DNA from: Zonotrichia leucophrys gambelii
Taxonomy: Eukaryota; Chordata; Aves; Passeriformes; Passerellidae
Assembly: GCF_028769735.1 (NCBI RefSeq)
Contig: NC_088173.1
Span: 62,652,421 to 62,716,420, forward strand
DNA: 64,000 nucleotides
Reading direction: 5' to 3'
Both the position numbers and the translations under genes were made by a program. Shown here in pieces: positions 23,751-36,488 of this stretch. The notes beneath the pieces were generated by a model, which made no database searches, was not told the DNA's origin, and was given only the letters and a program-made list of their open reading frames with translations. Each line of letters starts with the position of its first letter. The first letter of the stretch is position 1.

Positions 23751-26700
23751 AACTGCTCTTCCATAGTTGGTATGTACTTATTTTGGTTTTGTCTTTTTGG
23801 GGTTTCTTATTCTGTTCTCTTTTAATTTTTCATAATATGTGCTCTGTGTAAGATCCAAGCAATTATTCAATGACAATTAGTTCAATAAACATTGCAGTAC
23901 TTCTTTTAAACATCTATTTGAAATATTTAGAAGAAATTTTTGTTCTTCAATTATTGTTTATAACAATTCCATGTAAATTATTCATTTTTGTAGAAAGGAT
24001 TATGATGGAGTTGGAAAAACTGGAATATTTCTATCAGAGAGACATGATGCAACTCCAATGGATGTTTATCTTATTTTTGAATGCCAACACCAACATATTA
24101 AATTATAGTATTTTAAGGAAGTTTAATTTCTAGCACCTAAAAATATCCATATTCCAGATATTTTGGATATTATTTTTAATAATTCTTCATTTTTTATACA
24201 ATTTTGATACCTGCAAAATTTTCGGAGGTAATCAAATTTTGTCACAATTTAAGATTCTGGATTTTATTTTGAGTTTTCCTATGAGCTTTTTGGAATGGCC
24301 TACACATGAATTGGCATAGACCTATTCATTCCTGGATTTCATTTTAGTAAGGGTCAACGCTTAATTAATTTTCTTCTTTGAACCACATAATTGATTTCCC
24401 AAATCAACAGGAATATCTATGAATAAATGCGAATATTACAGATCTAAGTAATTTTAAAACTATATAATTAAAAAATAGTTTATTACAGATTGGCAATAAT
24501 ACATCAAAACAGCTATTTAATTTCTTCACTTAGTAGTGAAGAATTCACAAATAGCAATGGAACAAGTATTCTACAAACAAGCCCATTGTTCCATCCTCCC
24601 CACTCTTGAAACTTAAGACACTATTAATGAAGTTGTTTTACAAATCGTCTTAGTAAAATTTTAGGTGACATAGTAAACATTTAGGTAACATTAGTATGGA
24701 ACTGAAAATCATTCCAATAAATGGAAAAGCTAATTCTAAATAAACACAGTCCTACTCTAATTATAAGGCCCAGGTGAGGATATACTACAGGTATCTTGAG
24801 ATGAGTAGGGCCATGTACATGCACATACACACAAAATTATCGGTAAGGATATCTGACCTTAAAAAGCATGATAGTAGCTGTAGGACATAGCTGGCAAATG
24901 GAAACGGAAAATCTTCTCTTATATATTGCAGGAATCACCTATAATTCTTCAGTATTGTAGTATGGCACAAATTGCTTTGGTGTGATTTGGATGAAAAATC
25001 CCAAAGATAATGAAGTGAAAGATGCCTGAACACAGTGCTATAATCATCTGGATGGATTTGGGATATTATGGCAGAATGCACTGGATTTTTCTTTCTGATT
25101 CTTTGGAAGGTTATCTGGTGACTTTTTAACTTTAAAGGAGGATGCTACAAACCTTACACTGTCAGCTGATAACAGTCTAAGTGGGCCTGAACTTTTTAGG
25201 TTATTATGTTACAATATTCAAAGTAGCTCTTTAATAATTACATTATTTTTCTCATAAGATAACTTTTCATCCATCCAGAGACTGGTTAGTTGTTTTTTTC
25301 TTCCTCCTCCTACCCCTTGATCAAGCCACTTTAGAAGATGAAATAAAATGCATTTAAATTCTTTTCAATTATTAGTTGTAATCTTGCCTAGTAAAAATGC
25401 TCAAGTGCTTACAGGAGATCTTCCAGGGTAATACAATTTGATTTTGCCTTTTCAACTGATTCTAACCTATATACATTGAAACTTCTCAATAACCAAATCA
25501 AAATTGTTAGTAAATTACTATTAAATTTTCACATCTATCACAGATCAGAAAATATGTTCATAGGATGATGCATTTTTACCTTCCAGACTTTCATGCACTT
25601 TTCTTCATCCATTCCTTTTCCTACACATATAGAAGCAACAGAAATAGTAGCATTTCTACATCAGCCAATTATTACTTTTATTTGAAAATATTTTATGGTA
25701 TTATTACATAATTCCTCAGTAAAAGAGGGATGGCAATGATGAATTTGGTTTTATTGCTATTTTTTAGCTATGAAACAATCAATTGATGTTACAATGTAAT
25801 AGCTGTTTCTACATTCCACATTTAAGTTTTTGGGTTTTTACAAAAAAAACCTAATGTAATATTGAATCTAGGAAAAAAAGAAAAAAAAATAGGATGCTAA
25901 GGACATAGGATCTTGATGGCATAATCTGAAATGGAGGAAATACTTGCTGAATGGCCAAATTTCTGTGGCATTGCCACTATTTTAGAAGTGATTGTATCCA
26001 TTGCATCTGATGCAGAAGAATCCTTTGAAGTGTGAAGTTGTTCTTTTTAATGTATTGCTTCAGTCTATTGGTTTGACTGTGGCAGGGCCTTCTGAAGTAA
26101 TTTTAAAGATACCAGGTGGGAGAATAAGCAGGGAACTCTGTATCTGCCTAAATAGGTCAAATGAGAGAAGGAACAGATGAAGGAGTATGATATAATTTCT
26201 AAAATGAGATCTGTAGTTTGAAATATCAGTTTTTCTCTGTACATTTAAGGACACACTGACAAATACTGCCCTGACTCCTCTCTCTTTTAATGCAAAGACA
26301 TGAATAAAATTACAGAGTATAAAAAAGTAGACAGAATTTGTTTTTTCATTCTGCCACCTTTTTTTTTTTTTTTTTTCTTGCCCAAAACCCTCAGTGGCTA
26401 CATTTGAGCATAATAACACTTCAATAACACTGAAAGTGCATACTTTAAACTAAGGTGCAATTTATGGCACATTTTAGAGAACAGCTACTGAGACCTGGGC
26501 ACAGTTCCAGTGCTGACACTGCAGTGCAATTGAAAGACATTGCACTATCACACGTTGTTTCTTTTCTGGTAGTGATTATAAGAAGATCATCTAAATTCCA
26601 GGGAACTTCTTGAAGTGAGGTGTGCTAATAAAATTCTCTTTTTAAGTAAAACAGGTTGCAGTCTTTCAAGGTTTGTCTGAGATATTGTTGAATATGTAAT

Positions 26701-27263
26701 GACTAACATTTGGCAATATATTTGCATTCAAAACTGTACCATATTCATTGCTTTGTGAAGCTTGAAACTTTATTTATGCTTATGGTAACACAAAAGCAAT
26801 TACAGACAACTTTCTATATAACCCTATATGTTTCTATGTAATATATTTAGATCTTTCACAGTTTGGCATTTTTTACAGCAGTATGAATCTGTGTTTATTT
26901 CATTATGTATTCAAAACTACATATCAGTTAAGAAAAAACCAGGATAAAATAGTTTATTAGATGTATGTCACTGATAGCTATGTAGAGAACAAACACAAGA
27001 TTAAAAGTTATAAAAACAAGTATCAGTACTGATGGGAATCATCATAGGTTTCCTTTTCTCTTTACTGTACCTTGGATGTTTTACTGTATATGATAAACTT
27101 AACATTTTCTTAATAACTGCAGAAAAACTTGCATAGATATAACGAGCAATTTATATACGATTCACTGAATTTATGCTATTAATATTCATTACTATTTAGA
27201 CAATACCATAATTTATTGATTGTTTCAACTGTCTCAAATAAGTTTAATAGAAGAATTGGAATT

Positions 27264-27286
27264 AAAATTAATTCGGAATTAATTTT
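27264..27286. repeat. Perfect 11-bp palindrome
   Basis: AAAATTAATTC and GAATTAATTTT flank a single central G. It is AT-only apart from the centre and may be chance in DNA of this composition. Confidence 0.8.
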
Positions 27287-27369
27287 CCAACATATAAAAA
27301 TCTTATTGTCCCACCTGGCTCTGTGCTGTAAAAAACTGTTAAAGGAAGATTATTGCCTGTTTTTATTAT

Positions 27370-27596
27370 AGAGCCACAGCACCAGTGCCTTGGGCAAAAG
27401 CAGCACCCATGGAGATGGAATTGGCCCTGGCATCAACATGCCCACAAGGTGCCAAGGAGGGCCTCTCATGGCCACCAGCAGGACAGGGCTGCCCTCTGCC
27501 ATGCTGGCACTAAGCACTCACCCAGCTCTGGAGCCACACTCTAGTGGGGATACACTTAGGGAACTTTCAATAAAATTGGAGGGTTCATCCTGAACA
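27370..27596 (+). other. GC-rich unclassified segment ending at a pentanucleotide tail
   Basis: This ~225-bp block has markedly more GC than its neighbours (CAGCACCAGTGCCTTGGGCA, CCACCAGCAGGACAGGGCTG). It contains AATAAA at about 27,570 (CTTTCAATAAAATTGG) and runs straight into a CTATT array. A GC-rich body, a poly(A)-like signal and a simple-repeat tail suggest a retrotransposed or LTR-like fragment. I do not recognise the family. Two short ORFs through it (27,353-27,544 and 27,390-27,593) lack protein features I recognise. Confidence 0.45.
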
Positions 27597-27698
27597 TTTC
27601 CTATTCTATTCTATTCTATTCTATTCTATTCTATTCTATTCTATTCTATTCTATTCTATTCTATTCTATTCTATTCTAGTCCAGTCCAGTCCAGTCCA
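27597..27698 (+). repeat. (CTATT)n pentanucleotide array, then (GTCCA)n
   Basis: About 16 uninterrupted CTATT units (to ~27,678) pass directly into about four GTCCA units (~27,679-27,698). The second motif could be derived from the first by point changes followed by local expansion. Confidence 0.95.
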
Positions 27699-27729
27699 TT
27701 CTACTGTAAACCTTCACTGGTCATTTTCT

Positions 27730-27880
27730 TGCATCCTATCACTTGTCACAAGGGACAGCAGACACCCACCTCACTACAACCTCCTTTCAGGTAGTCATAG
27801 GGAGTGATAAGGTCTTCCCTCAACCTCCCTTATGCTCCTCCAGAGCCTTCACCAGCTTCCTTGCTCTTCTTTGGACGCAT
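27730..27880 (-). mobile_element. CR1 LINE fragment (minus strand)
   Basis: The CACCTCACTACAACCTCCTT and AGGTAGTCATAGGGAGTGAT blocks match the CR1 3' untranslated region in reverse complement, followed by the AGAGCCTTCACCAGCTTCC block. Both ends are truncated: the usual 3' end and the RT part are absent. It adjoins the pentanucleotide array. Confidence 0.8.
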
Positions 27881-28080
27881 CCACATACGATGAAATGTAT
27901 ATTTTTGAACATGCATTACCTCATTTGTTTCCTCCCCTGAATCATTAATATACTTCAGAATTCTATGATCAAATTCAATTATGTAATGGGAATACATTAA
28001 GGCATTATATCAGTATAAATATAAAATTATCTCACAGTTTTATGTTCCTCAAGGTAAAAGGTTTTTCCATTTATTGTAAA

Positions 28081-29352
28081 ATCAGAGAATATTTTGGGTT
28101 GAAAAGACATTTTAAAGATCATCTAGTCCAAGCTTACTGACATGAAAAGTACTAGACCAAGGTGCTCAACACCCTGTCCCATGTGGCCTTGAGCTCTTCC
28201 AGGGGCGGATCATCCACAACTTCTCTGGGCAGCCCATTCCAATGTCTTGCCACAACCATTATAAAAAACTCCTTCCTTACTTTTAATCTAAACCAGCCCT
28301 CTTCAGTTTAACACCATTACCATTTTTTCTGTCACTACAGGCTTTTTTTTTATAATTTTCCATATTTCTAATAAGTTCCCTTTAAAGTGTGAAAGAGATC
28401 TGTCTCCTCTAGCCGACACAACCCCAACTGTCTCAACCTTGCTTTTGTTTAACTTCATTAGGATTCTCTCCATCCAACTCTCCAGCCTTTCAAACTCCTG
28501 CTAAACAGCAGCACAGCCTTCAGGTGTATCAGCCACTCCCCCCAGTTTTGAATTGTCAGCAAACTTGCTTAGGCTGTGCTCTATCTGTTGGTCCAGGCTG
28601 CTGATAAATAAATTGAATAAGACTGGACACAGTACTGATCTCTGGGGAACACCACAAACGATTGGCTTCCACTTCTATTCCACTGGTTGATCCACCCCAC
28701 TGTCGATTCATCTAACCCACAATTCCTGAGGTTGCCTAGGAGGATGTTATGGGAGACAGTAAAGAAAGCCTGCTGAAATCAAGGTAGAATGACATCCACA
28801 CCCTCATCAACCCATATTGCCATGCCATATCAGTCAGGCAAAATTTCCTTTCAGTAAATCCATGCTGACTACTCCCAATGACCTTCTTCTCTTTTACATG
28901 CTTGGAAGTGACCTCCAGAATGATCTGTTCCATCAGCTTTCCAGGGATGGAGGTCATACTGACTGGCAAATAGTTTCCCAGGCCCTCCTCTTTTCCCTTT
29001 TTGAAGAGGGGAGTAAAATTTTCTTTCCTCCAGTTATCATGCATTTCTCATCATGTTCTCCATTATTTTTCAAAGATGATGAAGAGTGGCTTAGGAACAT
29101 CTGCCAGCTCCCTCAGATCCATGAGTGCATCCCACAAGGCCCCAAGGATTTATGGATATTGAATCTACCTAGCCTATCTCTAACCACTAAGAAGTCTTCA
29201 TTTCTTCCATCTTCCTCTCTTAGCCTCAACATCTGTGATTCCTGAAGGCTGGCCTCAGCAGCAAAAACTGAAGCAAATAAAGCATTAAGTAATTACGCTT
29301 TCTCTTTGTCTTCCATCACCAGGGTGTGACCTCCTTGGCTTTCTGGGGTGAA
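28081..29352 (-). mobile_element. CR1 LINE with RT remnant and internal deletion (minus strand)
   Basis: The left edge (ATCAGAGAATATTTTGGGTT) is a decayed CR1 3' end. The 3' untranslated blocks follow to about 28,439, then the sequence jumps to the TTTGTTTAACTTCATTAGG block. Compared with a full CR1 this skips roughly 300 bp. It continues through the CACAGTACTGATCTCTGGGG region and the reverse-transcriptase coding part. Many frameshifts and stops are present, so it is a dead copy. This is the longest transposon body in the window and helps fix the avian assignment. Confidence 0.92.
28736..29044 (-). pseudogene. CR1 ORF2 reverse-transcriptase fragment (dead)
   Basis: One 102-codon frame inside the CR1 still reads as reverse transcriptase. 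It contains FTPLFKKGK, then NYLPVSMTSIPGKLMEQII (RT fingers region), then VIGSSQHGFTERKFCLTD, then FYLDFSRLS, which corresponds to RT motif A with its first catalytic aspartate. The YxDD motif is not in this frame, and the flanking CR1 sequence is broken. The intact protein would copy CR1 RNA by target-primed reverse transcription. This copy cannot. Confidence 0.88.
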
Positions 29353-29522
29353 AATGCACATTGCTGTCTCAAATCCAACTTTTCCTCCACAAGTATCCCC
29401 AAGTCCTCCTTGGCAGGGTGCCTTTCAATCTGTTCATCCCCCAATCTGTATTGATATCAGGGACTGCCTCAATTTAAGTGCAAGACCTTGTAGTTGATGT
29501 TGGTGAAATTCTTGAGATTAAA
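29353..29522 (-). mobile_element. Second CR1 fragment (minus strand)
   Basis: The AGTATCCCCAAGTCCTCCTT, TCTGTTCATCCCCCAATCTG and AGTGCAAGACCTTGTAGTTG blocks match the part of CR1 that is missing at 28,439/28,440 in the neighbouring copy, in the same orientation. It abuts that copy directly. It may be an older CR1 or a displaced piece of the same one. Confidence 0.8.
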
Positions 29523-31044
29523 ATAAATTTATTAAAGAACAGTGACATTAGGGACTTTGTTTGTTACTTTTCTAGTTATGTTTCACATTTTAAAAACAAG
29601 TCCTATGTAGATCATAAGCATTACTGACATTTGCATGCTTTAAGAATTTATGACACCATACAGACACTTTAATCCACCTGCTCATGATGCATGATTTCCT
29701 AATACAAAGCTCTAGCGAGATGTTTGAATTGCATGTTTTTCTAAGGTCAATAAATATTTCATCTAAGAGCTCCATCATTGCTGCTATGGTCAGTCAGTAG
29801 CATCATTAGAAAGCAAGAATCAGACTGCTGGAAATATTCCAACACAATAATGTTGGATGGTTTCCACAAAGACTTTTCCAAAAGACATTAGTTACTCCAT
29901 CTCTGCCTGGACTGGCGGTGATCCAGACAATGTCCTACACTCTGTATGGTGCTGCCCAATGACTCAGTGTGTATTATCTATGCCCCACTTCATCATGGAT
30001 TGTCCTTGGTATCTGAGAGCAATCAACTGGAAATCTCATCATGATTCTGTTACAGATTCTTGTGCCATTTTAATGTCTTTAGCTACTTGAGAGGGTTTGC
30101 TTAAGACTGTATCTTTATCTCCAGCAGATTCAGAGAGGGATTCCATGACTCCCAGTGTGTTCTGCAGATCATGATTTGGATAATGAAAGAGTTGTCTCAA
30201 GATTTAAAATTCTAATACATCAATCACTCACCACCTGAATAACAAGAAATAGTACCTGAGAAAGTTTTAAAGAGAAGAAGTGAAGGTAACTTTGAAGAAG
30301 ATTAAAGTAGACCCAATTATATTCATGATATGAGATAGAGTTTGATTGACTATTTGCAGGAAAGTACTGAAATCTTGAACCAATTCTTATTTTAAGAATT
30401 TTGTGAGTTTTATTGCACATCTTTTATTTGGATGACATAAGAGAACAATTGGCAGGTAGATCATAAAAAAACTTTTCATTTATTTAGGACGTTTTTTGTC
30501 TCAAAGAATTTTTACACAAATGATGACTCAGGAATAAAAGTTACATATTTAAACTGATGAACTTTATGCCAATCAGCATAATAGCCCTTTTACTGGAACT
30601 GCATCAGAAGTAAATGGCTCTCATGATTCTCTCTGAACTAAATCCAAGAACAAATTCATTTTCTGTAGTGTTCCAAAAAATCTGTCCCTCTGCAGAGTAA
30701 AGTACAGTGTGTAAAATTGCATAGTGGAGTTTTGCACATTTATTTTTCCTCATATAGTGATTTAGAAAATTGATTTTTTTTCTTCAGTCCCTCTTCTTAT
30801 CTCCTATGTTGACTTTAATTTCTCAAGTTGTACTGTGTTTTTCAAATTACAGATCAAAGGATTCTGTGATCATTGGAAAGAGCAACATGTTTCACAGGCT
30901 TCCCTAATTTTCTTGTTCTCATAGGTTATATATACTTTTCTTAAGTACCATTTTCATCACTGCAGTGAAATAGCCTGCAATTATTTTAAAGAACAAGGCT
31001 TAGTGTATAGGTAATACTTAACTTTTTTTTTTAATTAAATGCAT

Positions 31045-31075
<31 letters not shown>

Positions 31076-33165
31076 AATTTTTTACAATGCATTTTGATGA
31101 AAGCAAAGGTAATATTGTTATGATCAGCTGCAGTGTATTAATTCAAATATTCAAATTTAGGTAAAATTAACTCAGCAGCCACTTTAGAAAATGGAAAAAG
31201 AATTAGCTAAAGTACTAGATGACAAGGAAACTAGTGCAATCTTTTGAAGTATATCTCCTTGACTTCCATTTCAAGACAAAGGTAAGTTTTTACATGTGCA
31301 CTTGTTTAATGTGGCTACACAAATATGCAAATGAGGTCTACAAATATACTTTTAAACACACTGGCTTTGAGAGAATCAAAAGACTGCTCTGATAACTCAT
31401 TTTAGAGCTCTATGCTTTGTTAATCCATCTGACCCTATAAACAAAAATATCATTTTTTTGCTTTTAACATAGGTATTTTGTTAGACTAAAATATTTAAAA
31501 ATATAGGTGAGAGGTATTAGCCAATCTATGTTATGGCTTAATAAGGTAATTATCACTGTGGTACTTATATGACTCTGCTTGGTAATCATATTGATTAAAC
31601 TCTTTTAACAATTATGTGTTTGGTTGTTTTTCTTTATAAAGTGCACGAATGAGCATTTCACTTGGTTCTAAAAAACAGACTCACAAAATCTTTGACTTTT
31701 TTTTTTGCATCAATTAAATGGAGACATTTTAGTCTTTGAATAAAATGCAGCCTTTGTTAAGAGTTGAGGTAAACAGCAAGCTAAATTCAGATATTCTTTT
31801 CATTTAATCAGGAATTGTTTTTAGCAATAAAAGATAAATTAGTACTTGGATCAAAGAAATTTTGGTGTTGATTTTGCAGAGACACTCTTTTCAAAATTTA
31901 TGGCCTAAAAAGAGTACTGAGAGGAAAGTCCTTTCTCTTGCCTTTTTTATTGTTCATCATATTAAAAAATCTTGTCTATGCTCATGGAATATAAAATTAA
32001 ATAAATCCACAAGTTTGCTTTACATCAGTTTCAGCTTGCTTTGCTTATATACAAATGCAGGATTTCTATGATCCCATGCACAATCTTCATCCCAAGTCAC
32101 ATCTGCTGAAAACATGGAATGGAGATTGCTGTAGTTGCACAGTTTTAGTCAGGATTTTTTCTAAATATTTAATTAGCTATGAAAGTAGACTTCTCCCCTG
32201 AAGATTCTGCTGTTTTCCTAGACAGGACAAATTACTGCATGTCCTGGATATTGAGCACTGTTCCTGCTTTCCTGACTCGAGAAATGTTGTCTCTCCATTT
32301 ACACATTTGCCCATTGAACTGTCCATTTTATGGTATTTAGAGAAACTTGCACAAAGATAATTTCAGCCCCTGCATAAAATTATGAAAGATCTTAGCAGTA
32401 TCTGAAGGACTATAAAGTGTCTGAAAATACATCATGGTAAATTGGGCTTGGCCAACCTGATACTTTCCTATGAAGTAGCAATTTGTAACATCAAAATGTG
32501 AAACTGGAGCTCATCTACATCATCTTGATTTTAACAAGGCATTAAACTGATAAGATATAGACTGACAATAGGTGAAAAATTGGCTCAACTGCCAGACTTA
32601 AAAAGGGATATTGTGAGTAAGAAGGAGAAAAACTATGGAAGGAAAATTCTCAAATGTGTCATAAACTGAAAAAGATGTTCACATTTAGGAGGCTCAAGGG
32701 AAAAAGAGAGCCCACTGTGACTGTCAGATTCATCAGACTGTGTAAGAATTCTGCACATAAAAGAAGGAAAAAAAATTTGGGGAGATTAGTTAGTAGAATT
32801 TAGCATCACTATTCATCTGAAGGGTCTATCTGACACAGGAAAAATACATGCTATTTTCTTGTTGCTACTATTACAATTTCACTAAACAAACATGAACAGT
32901 GCAAAATATCTGTTTACCTAGTTAAAACTCTTTTTCTATACTTTAGGTAAGAAGTGAATTTTATTTATATTGCTATAATTGCATAGTTTCAAAATTAAGG
33001 TTATTAGATCAGCTACACTTTCTGATGAAAATGTGTAGAAGACTGCATTTGGCCAGATATATTAACAAGTTGTGTATTTTTTAACTTACAAGTTAAATTT
33101 GTAGTTGAAGCAAGAACATGATGAATTTTGGTTTTATCACCCCTGGAAATTGCACCAATGTGGTT
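29523..33165. other. Unique AT-rich sequence with a (TA)n run
   Basis: No gene recognised in 3.6 kb. Contains the TA dinucleotide run listed separately and poly(T) runs near 31,023 and 31,699. Confidence 0.45.
31054..31075. repeat. (TA)n dinucleotide run
   Basis: About 11 alternating TA units in an AT-rich setting. Confidence 0.9.
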
Positions 33166-33565
33166 ATAGAATCATAGAATAATTTATGTTTGGAAAGATA
33201 ATTGAGTTGTAAACTAGCACTGCCAAGTTCACCACCAGAGTAGTTTTATGGCACTCAGGGACATGTTCCTGTCTTTTAAACACCTCTAGTGATGGTGACT
33301 CAGCCACTTCCCTAGGCAGTCTCTTTTGAGCTTGGCAACCCCTGTGGTGAAGAAATGTTTCCTGAAATCCCATCTAAACTTCCTTTGGTGCAGCTTGAGG
33401 TCATCTCCTCTTGTCCTTTCGCTTGTTGGACAACTGTCCAACCCCAAGTAACTGTAGCGAGCAGTAAGGTGGCCCCTTTTCTCCTGTCTAGACAACTCCC
33501 TCTGCTTCTCCTCACAGGACCTGTGCTTTAGCTTTGTCATGTGCTTTAGCTTTTTCATCAGAATC
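33166..33565 (-). mobile_element. CR1 LINE, 3' portion with intact octamer tail (minus strand)
   Basis: The left edge reads ATAGAATCATAGAATAATTT, the reverse complement of a CR1 end with the ATTCTATG octamer. The GTGAT(G)GTGACTCAGCCACTT block, the CTTGAGGTCATCTCCTCTTG block and the AACTGTAGCGAGCAGTAAGG block follow in CR1 order. Homology is lost after about 33,565. The three minus-strand ORFs here (33,164-33,603) are within CR1 3' sequence and are not genes. Confidence 0.92.
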
Positions 33566-36488
33566 CTTGCTGTTGCTGTTGCTGTTTCACCAGTCTTTTT
33601 CATTTTGGTACATCCTAAGCTATTTACAACGCTGTTTCAGGATATGTGCTTAATTTTCTGAGATTTGACAATTTTATTTATGGAAGGACTGTTCCAGTCT
33701 TCACAATATGTTAGGGAAAGGATTCACATAAGTTGCTGTTACCAACATACACTTTTGCCTTTTAAATACATATTTTTTTTCTGAAGTCTGCAAACAGCAT
33801 TAAAAACTAGGCCTTCTGTCAGTCACTAAAACCAATGTATCTCACTGTTTTTAAATTCATTTTGCTTATATCTAGACCTGATGTGCAGATTAATTGACAG
33901 TACCTGGTCTAACATTTTCGACTTTGATTATGAAAGAGAAATTGAAAAATGTTCACGGTATTATTACTATAAACAATAAGTGATATAGTAGCTGGAAATC
34001 TCCCTTGCAAATCTTTAATATATTTAGAAAGTGTCTTACTGTTTTAAAGATTCCCAGACCTCTAATAGCAAGGAAAGTAATAGTTTTATAGGTATAAATT
34101 CTTTTTCTTTCTCAGATTTCCAAATGCTTCATGTATTAAAAGCATTATGCACATTAAGACATAAATGCTGAAGTATCTAGATGACAAGGCTGCAGATACT
34201 GTCACACTGTATATGTGAAAGAGACATTTGGTTAAGGACAAGCATCCATGCTAGAGACACAATGGAAGAGATATTGCTAATTTAGATACATATATTGTTA
34301 TTTCAACCAACATGAAGTCTTGGATTTTAAAGCTAAGTCTAATACTGCATCTGAAACATTCTCAGCAACTGGTCAATGTTTTTTTCAATATTTTAGTTTT
34401 TATTCTTCCTATTTTATTTTTTTCACTTTTACCAGTGAAATCTCCTTTGTTCTTTTCATCAAAGAGGCATTTAAATGACCCTTTTGCTGATGTCTGGGTA
34501 ATTTAATTCTACTCAATTATCGTAGGTATAAGATTTTCACAATTAACTGCTCCATGTATACCTTGAGAACTGCGGATTCTAACCTTTGAGGCTTTCTAGT
34601 CAGGATATTGCATACTTACCCATAATTACTTATTTTCAGTGGCAGTGAGTTGTGTCATTCAATTCATTAGATATCTTGCCTTTCTGTAGAGAAGGCAAAA
34701 CTTATTCAGAACTCTAAGATATAAATGAAGAAAGGCATAACGAAGTAGTGGCAAAAATAACAACTATATATATTCTTGTAAATAACTTATCTACATTTCA
34801 AATTGCTAAGAATAATTTCAAAGATCGTAAAATATATTTTAATGCACTTGAGAAAATTCCTCTACATGCTGCAGCTAACATTGTAGTTTCTTGGTTTTCA
34901 GATCAATTTTTCTGAGACTGTAGAAATATTGCTGTTAATGTTTTGAGAAAAAAAAATTTTGAATAAAATCTGATAACATATATTGCTGTCCTTTAATTCT
35001 TTTTTTATATGAATGAAATATCAGCATTTACAAGGAATCACTGAATATTAAAACATGCAGTAAAAATAAAGGACATATTTACACTTTTATAAGGCTAAAA
35101 TTCTAGAAAACAGCATACCTACAAAAATGAAAACATTTACATGGAATTCATAAAGTATGCCATAAAAGATTTTATTTTCTATTTTACAAAAGCCGTGAGT
35201 GTTGGCATACTAACATTGCCATGGTGAGTACACTTCAGTCAAGTAAAATGACATATTAATCAGAAATATAGTCAAAGTACTTCCCAGCTGAAGATACTTG
35301 CTGAGGTAAATTTATTGTTATCAAAAAATAACCTTTCTAGAAGGCCAATGTGAAATAGTCTTTGAGTTTTCCTTCAAGAGAATGTTCTAGTATTTTTAGA
35401 ATTCATCCTATGGTACAGAATATAGCAGCTTATAACTAAACAAAAAACAAATTAAAAACCAAAACAAAAACAAACAAAAAAACCTACAACAAAACAATCC
35501 GGACCTGCCCCCATACTACTCAGATGTATCTTTTTTATTGAGATCTCTGAAAGCATTTGGGCTCAACTTTTTCTTTCTGAGGCGAAGCACATTTGGGTTA
35601 ATCAAAGCGCCAGCCTTTCTTGCATGGGAAATACTCTTTTACCAAAAGAAAAATGTAGAAATGAGAATTTAAACAGGAAAGCTAAAAAAATCAGCTTTAC
35701 TTAGCTTTTAAACAGTTCTGATGGTATTCACAGGTTAATCTAGTCCTTTGTGTCTTTTTGCAGTGTCTCTCCCAGGTCAGAAGTTAGAAAGAATGTTGTT
35801 AAAAGCAATATTTTTAGAAGGAAAATTGCTTTGAAATAACATCTGTATAACCTGCAAATCTGCTTGAATAATTATATTTTTTTTCTTGAATCAGAAGGGA
35901 AGTTATTTTGAAGTTCTTGCTGAACCAAAATCAGAAGCCAACATAACAGCCTTGTCCAGTTACTGATTCAACTAAAAACTGACATCTCCTGGCAAGATCT
36001 GAATCAGCATGAGGTCTCAGTGTTTACTACAGCCTGCAGGGCAGCCTCATGTTCCACCTGCCTTTTCATCCAGTCATCATTCTCTGTTTTATGTTAGATT
36101 TGCCATCATGTGCAGCGTGATCCTTCTCTTTCTTTACCTTACCCTGGTATTGTATTGGTTTCGTTTCTAAGAAGATATTTAAGTTAAAGATTCCAAGTGA
36201 GTTGTTATCCTTCCTCAGTGGACAGCTAGCTCTGTTTCTGGCAGAAGATCTGCAAATGCCTGATCAGTCCAAGGTCTGTCCTAGCTGTGCACATCACTAT
36301 GTGTAGTCATGCATTGCCACGTTCATGCGCTTTGCAAAATGCAGAGTGTGAGAAGAGATTTGCCCCCTCATCCCCCAAGCCCCCCAGTTGTGTTATCACT
36401 ACTATGCTATAGATAGACTTGTAGCACTATAGCTCAACATTGTTTATATTCCAAAATATTGTGTGCTGGATTTAGGGAACTGGAAAGA
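33566..36488. other. Unique AT-rich sequence, one exon candidate
   Basis: No confirmed gene. A/C-rich simple sequence occupies about 35,437-35,492. A minus-strand segment at 35,516-35,635 keeps an open 39-codon frame with several CpGs and is described under findings as a possible terminal exon. Confidence 0.4.

Larger units (their letters stand above)
19764..27369. other. Unique AT-rich sequence, no gene recognised
   Basis: About 7.6 kb with no recognised transposon or gene. It contains two notable inverted repeats (22,905-22,931 and 23,704-23,750), a poly(T) run near 26,361-26,377, and a short inverted repeat at 27,264-27,286. Small ORFs of 60-119 codons are scattered on both strands without family features. 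Confidence 0.45.

Noticed and set aside
33164..33603. Three minus-strand ORFs around 33.2-33.6 kb
   Set aside because: All lie in CR1 3' sequence. The peptides are the familiar by-products of CR1 in wrong frames.
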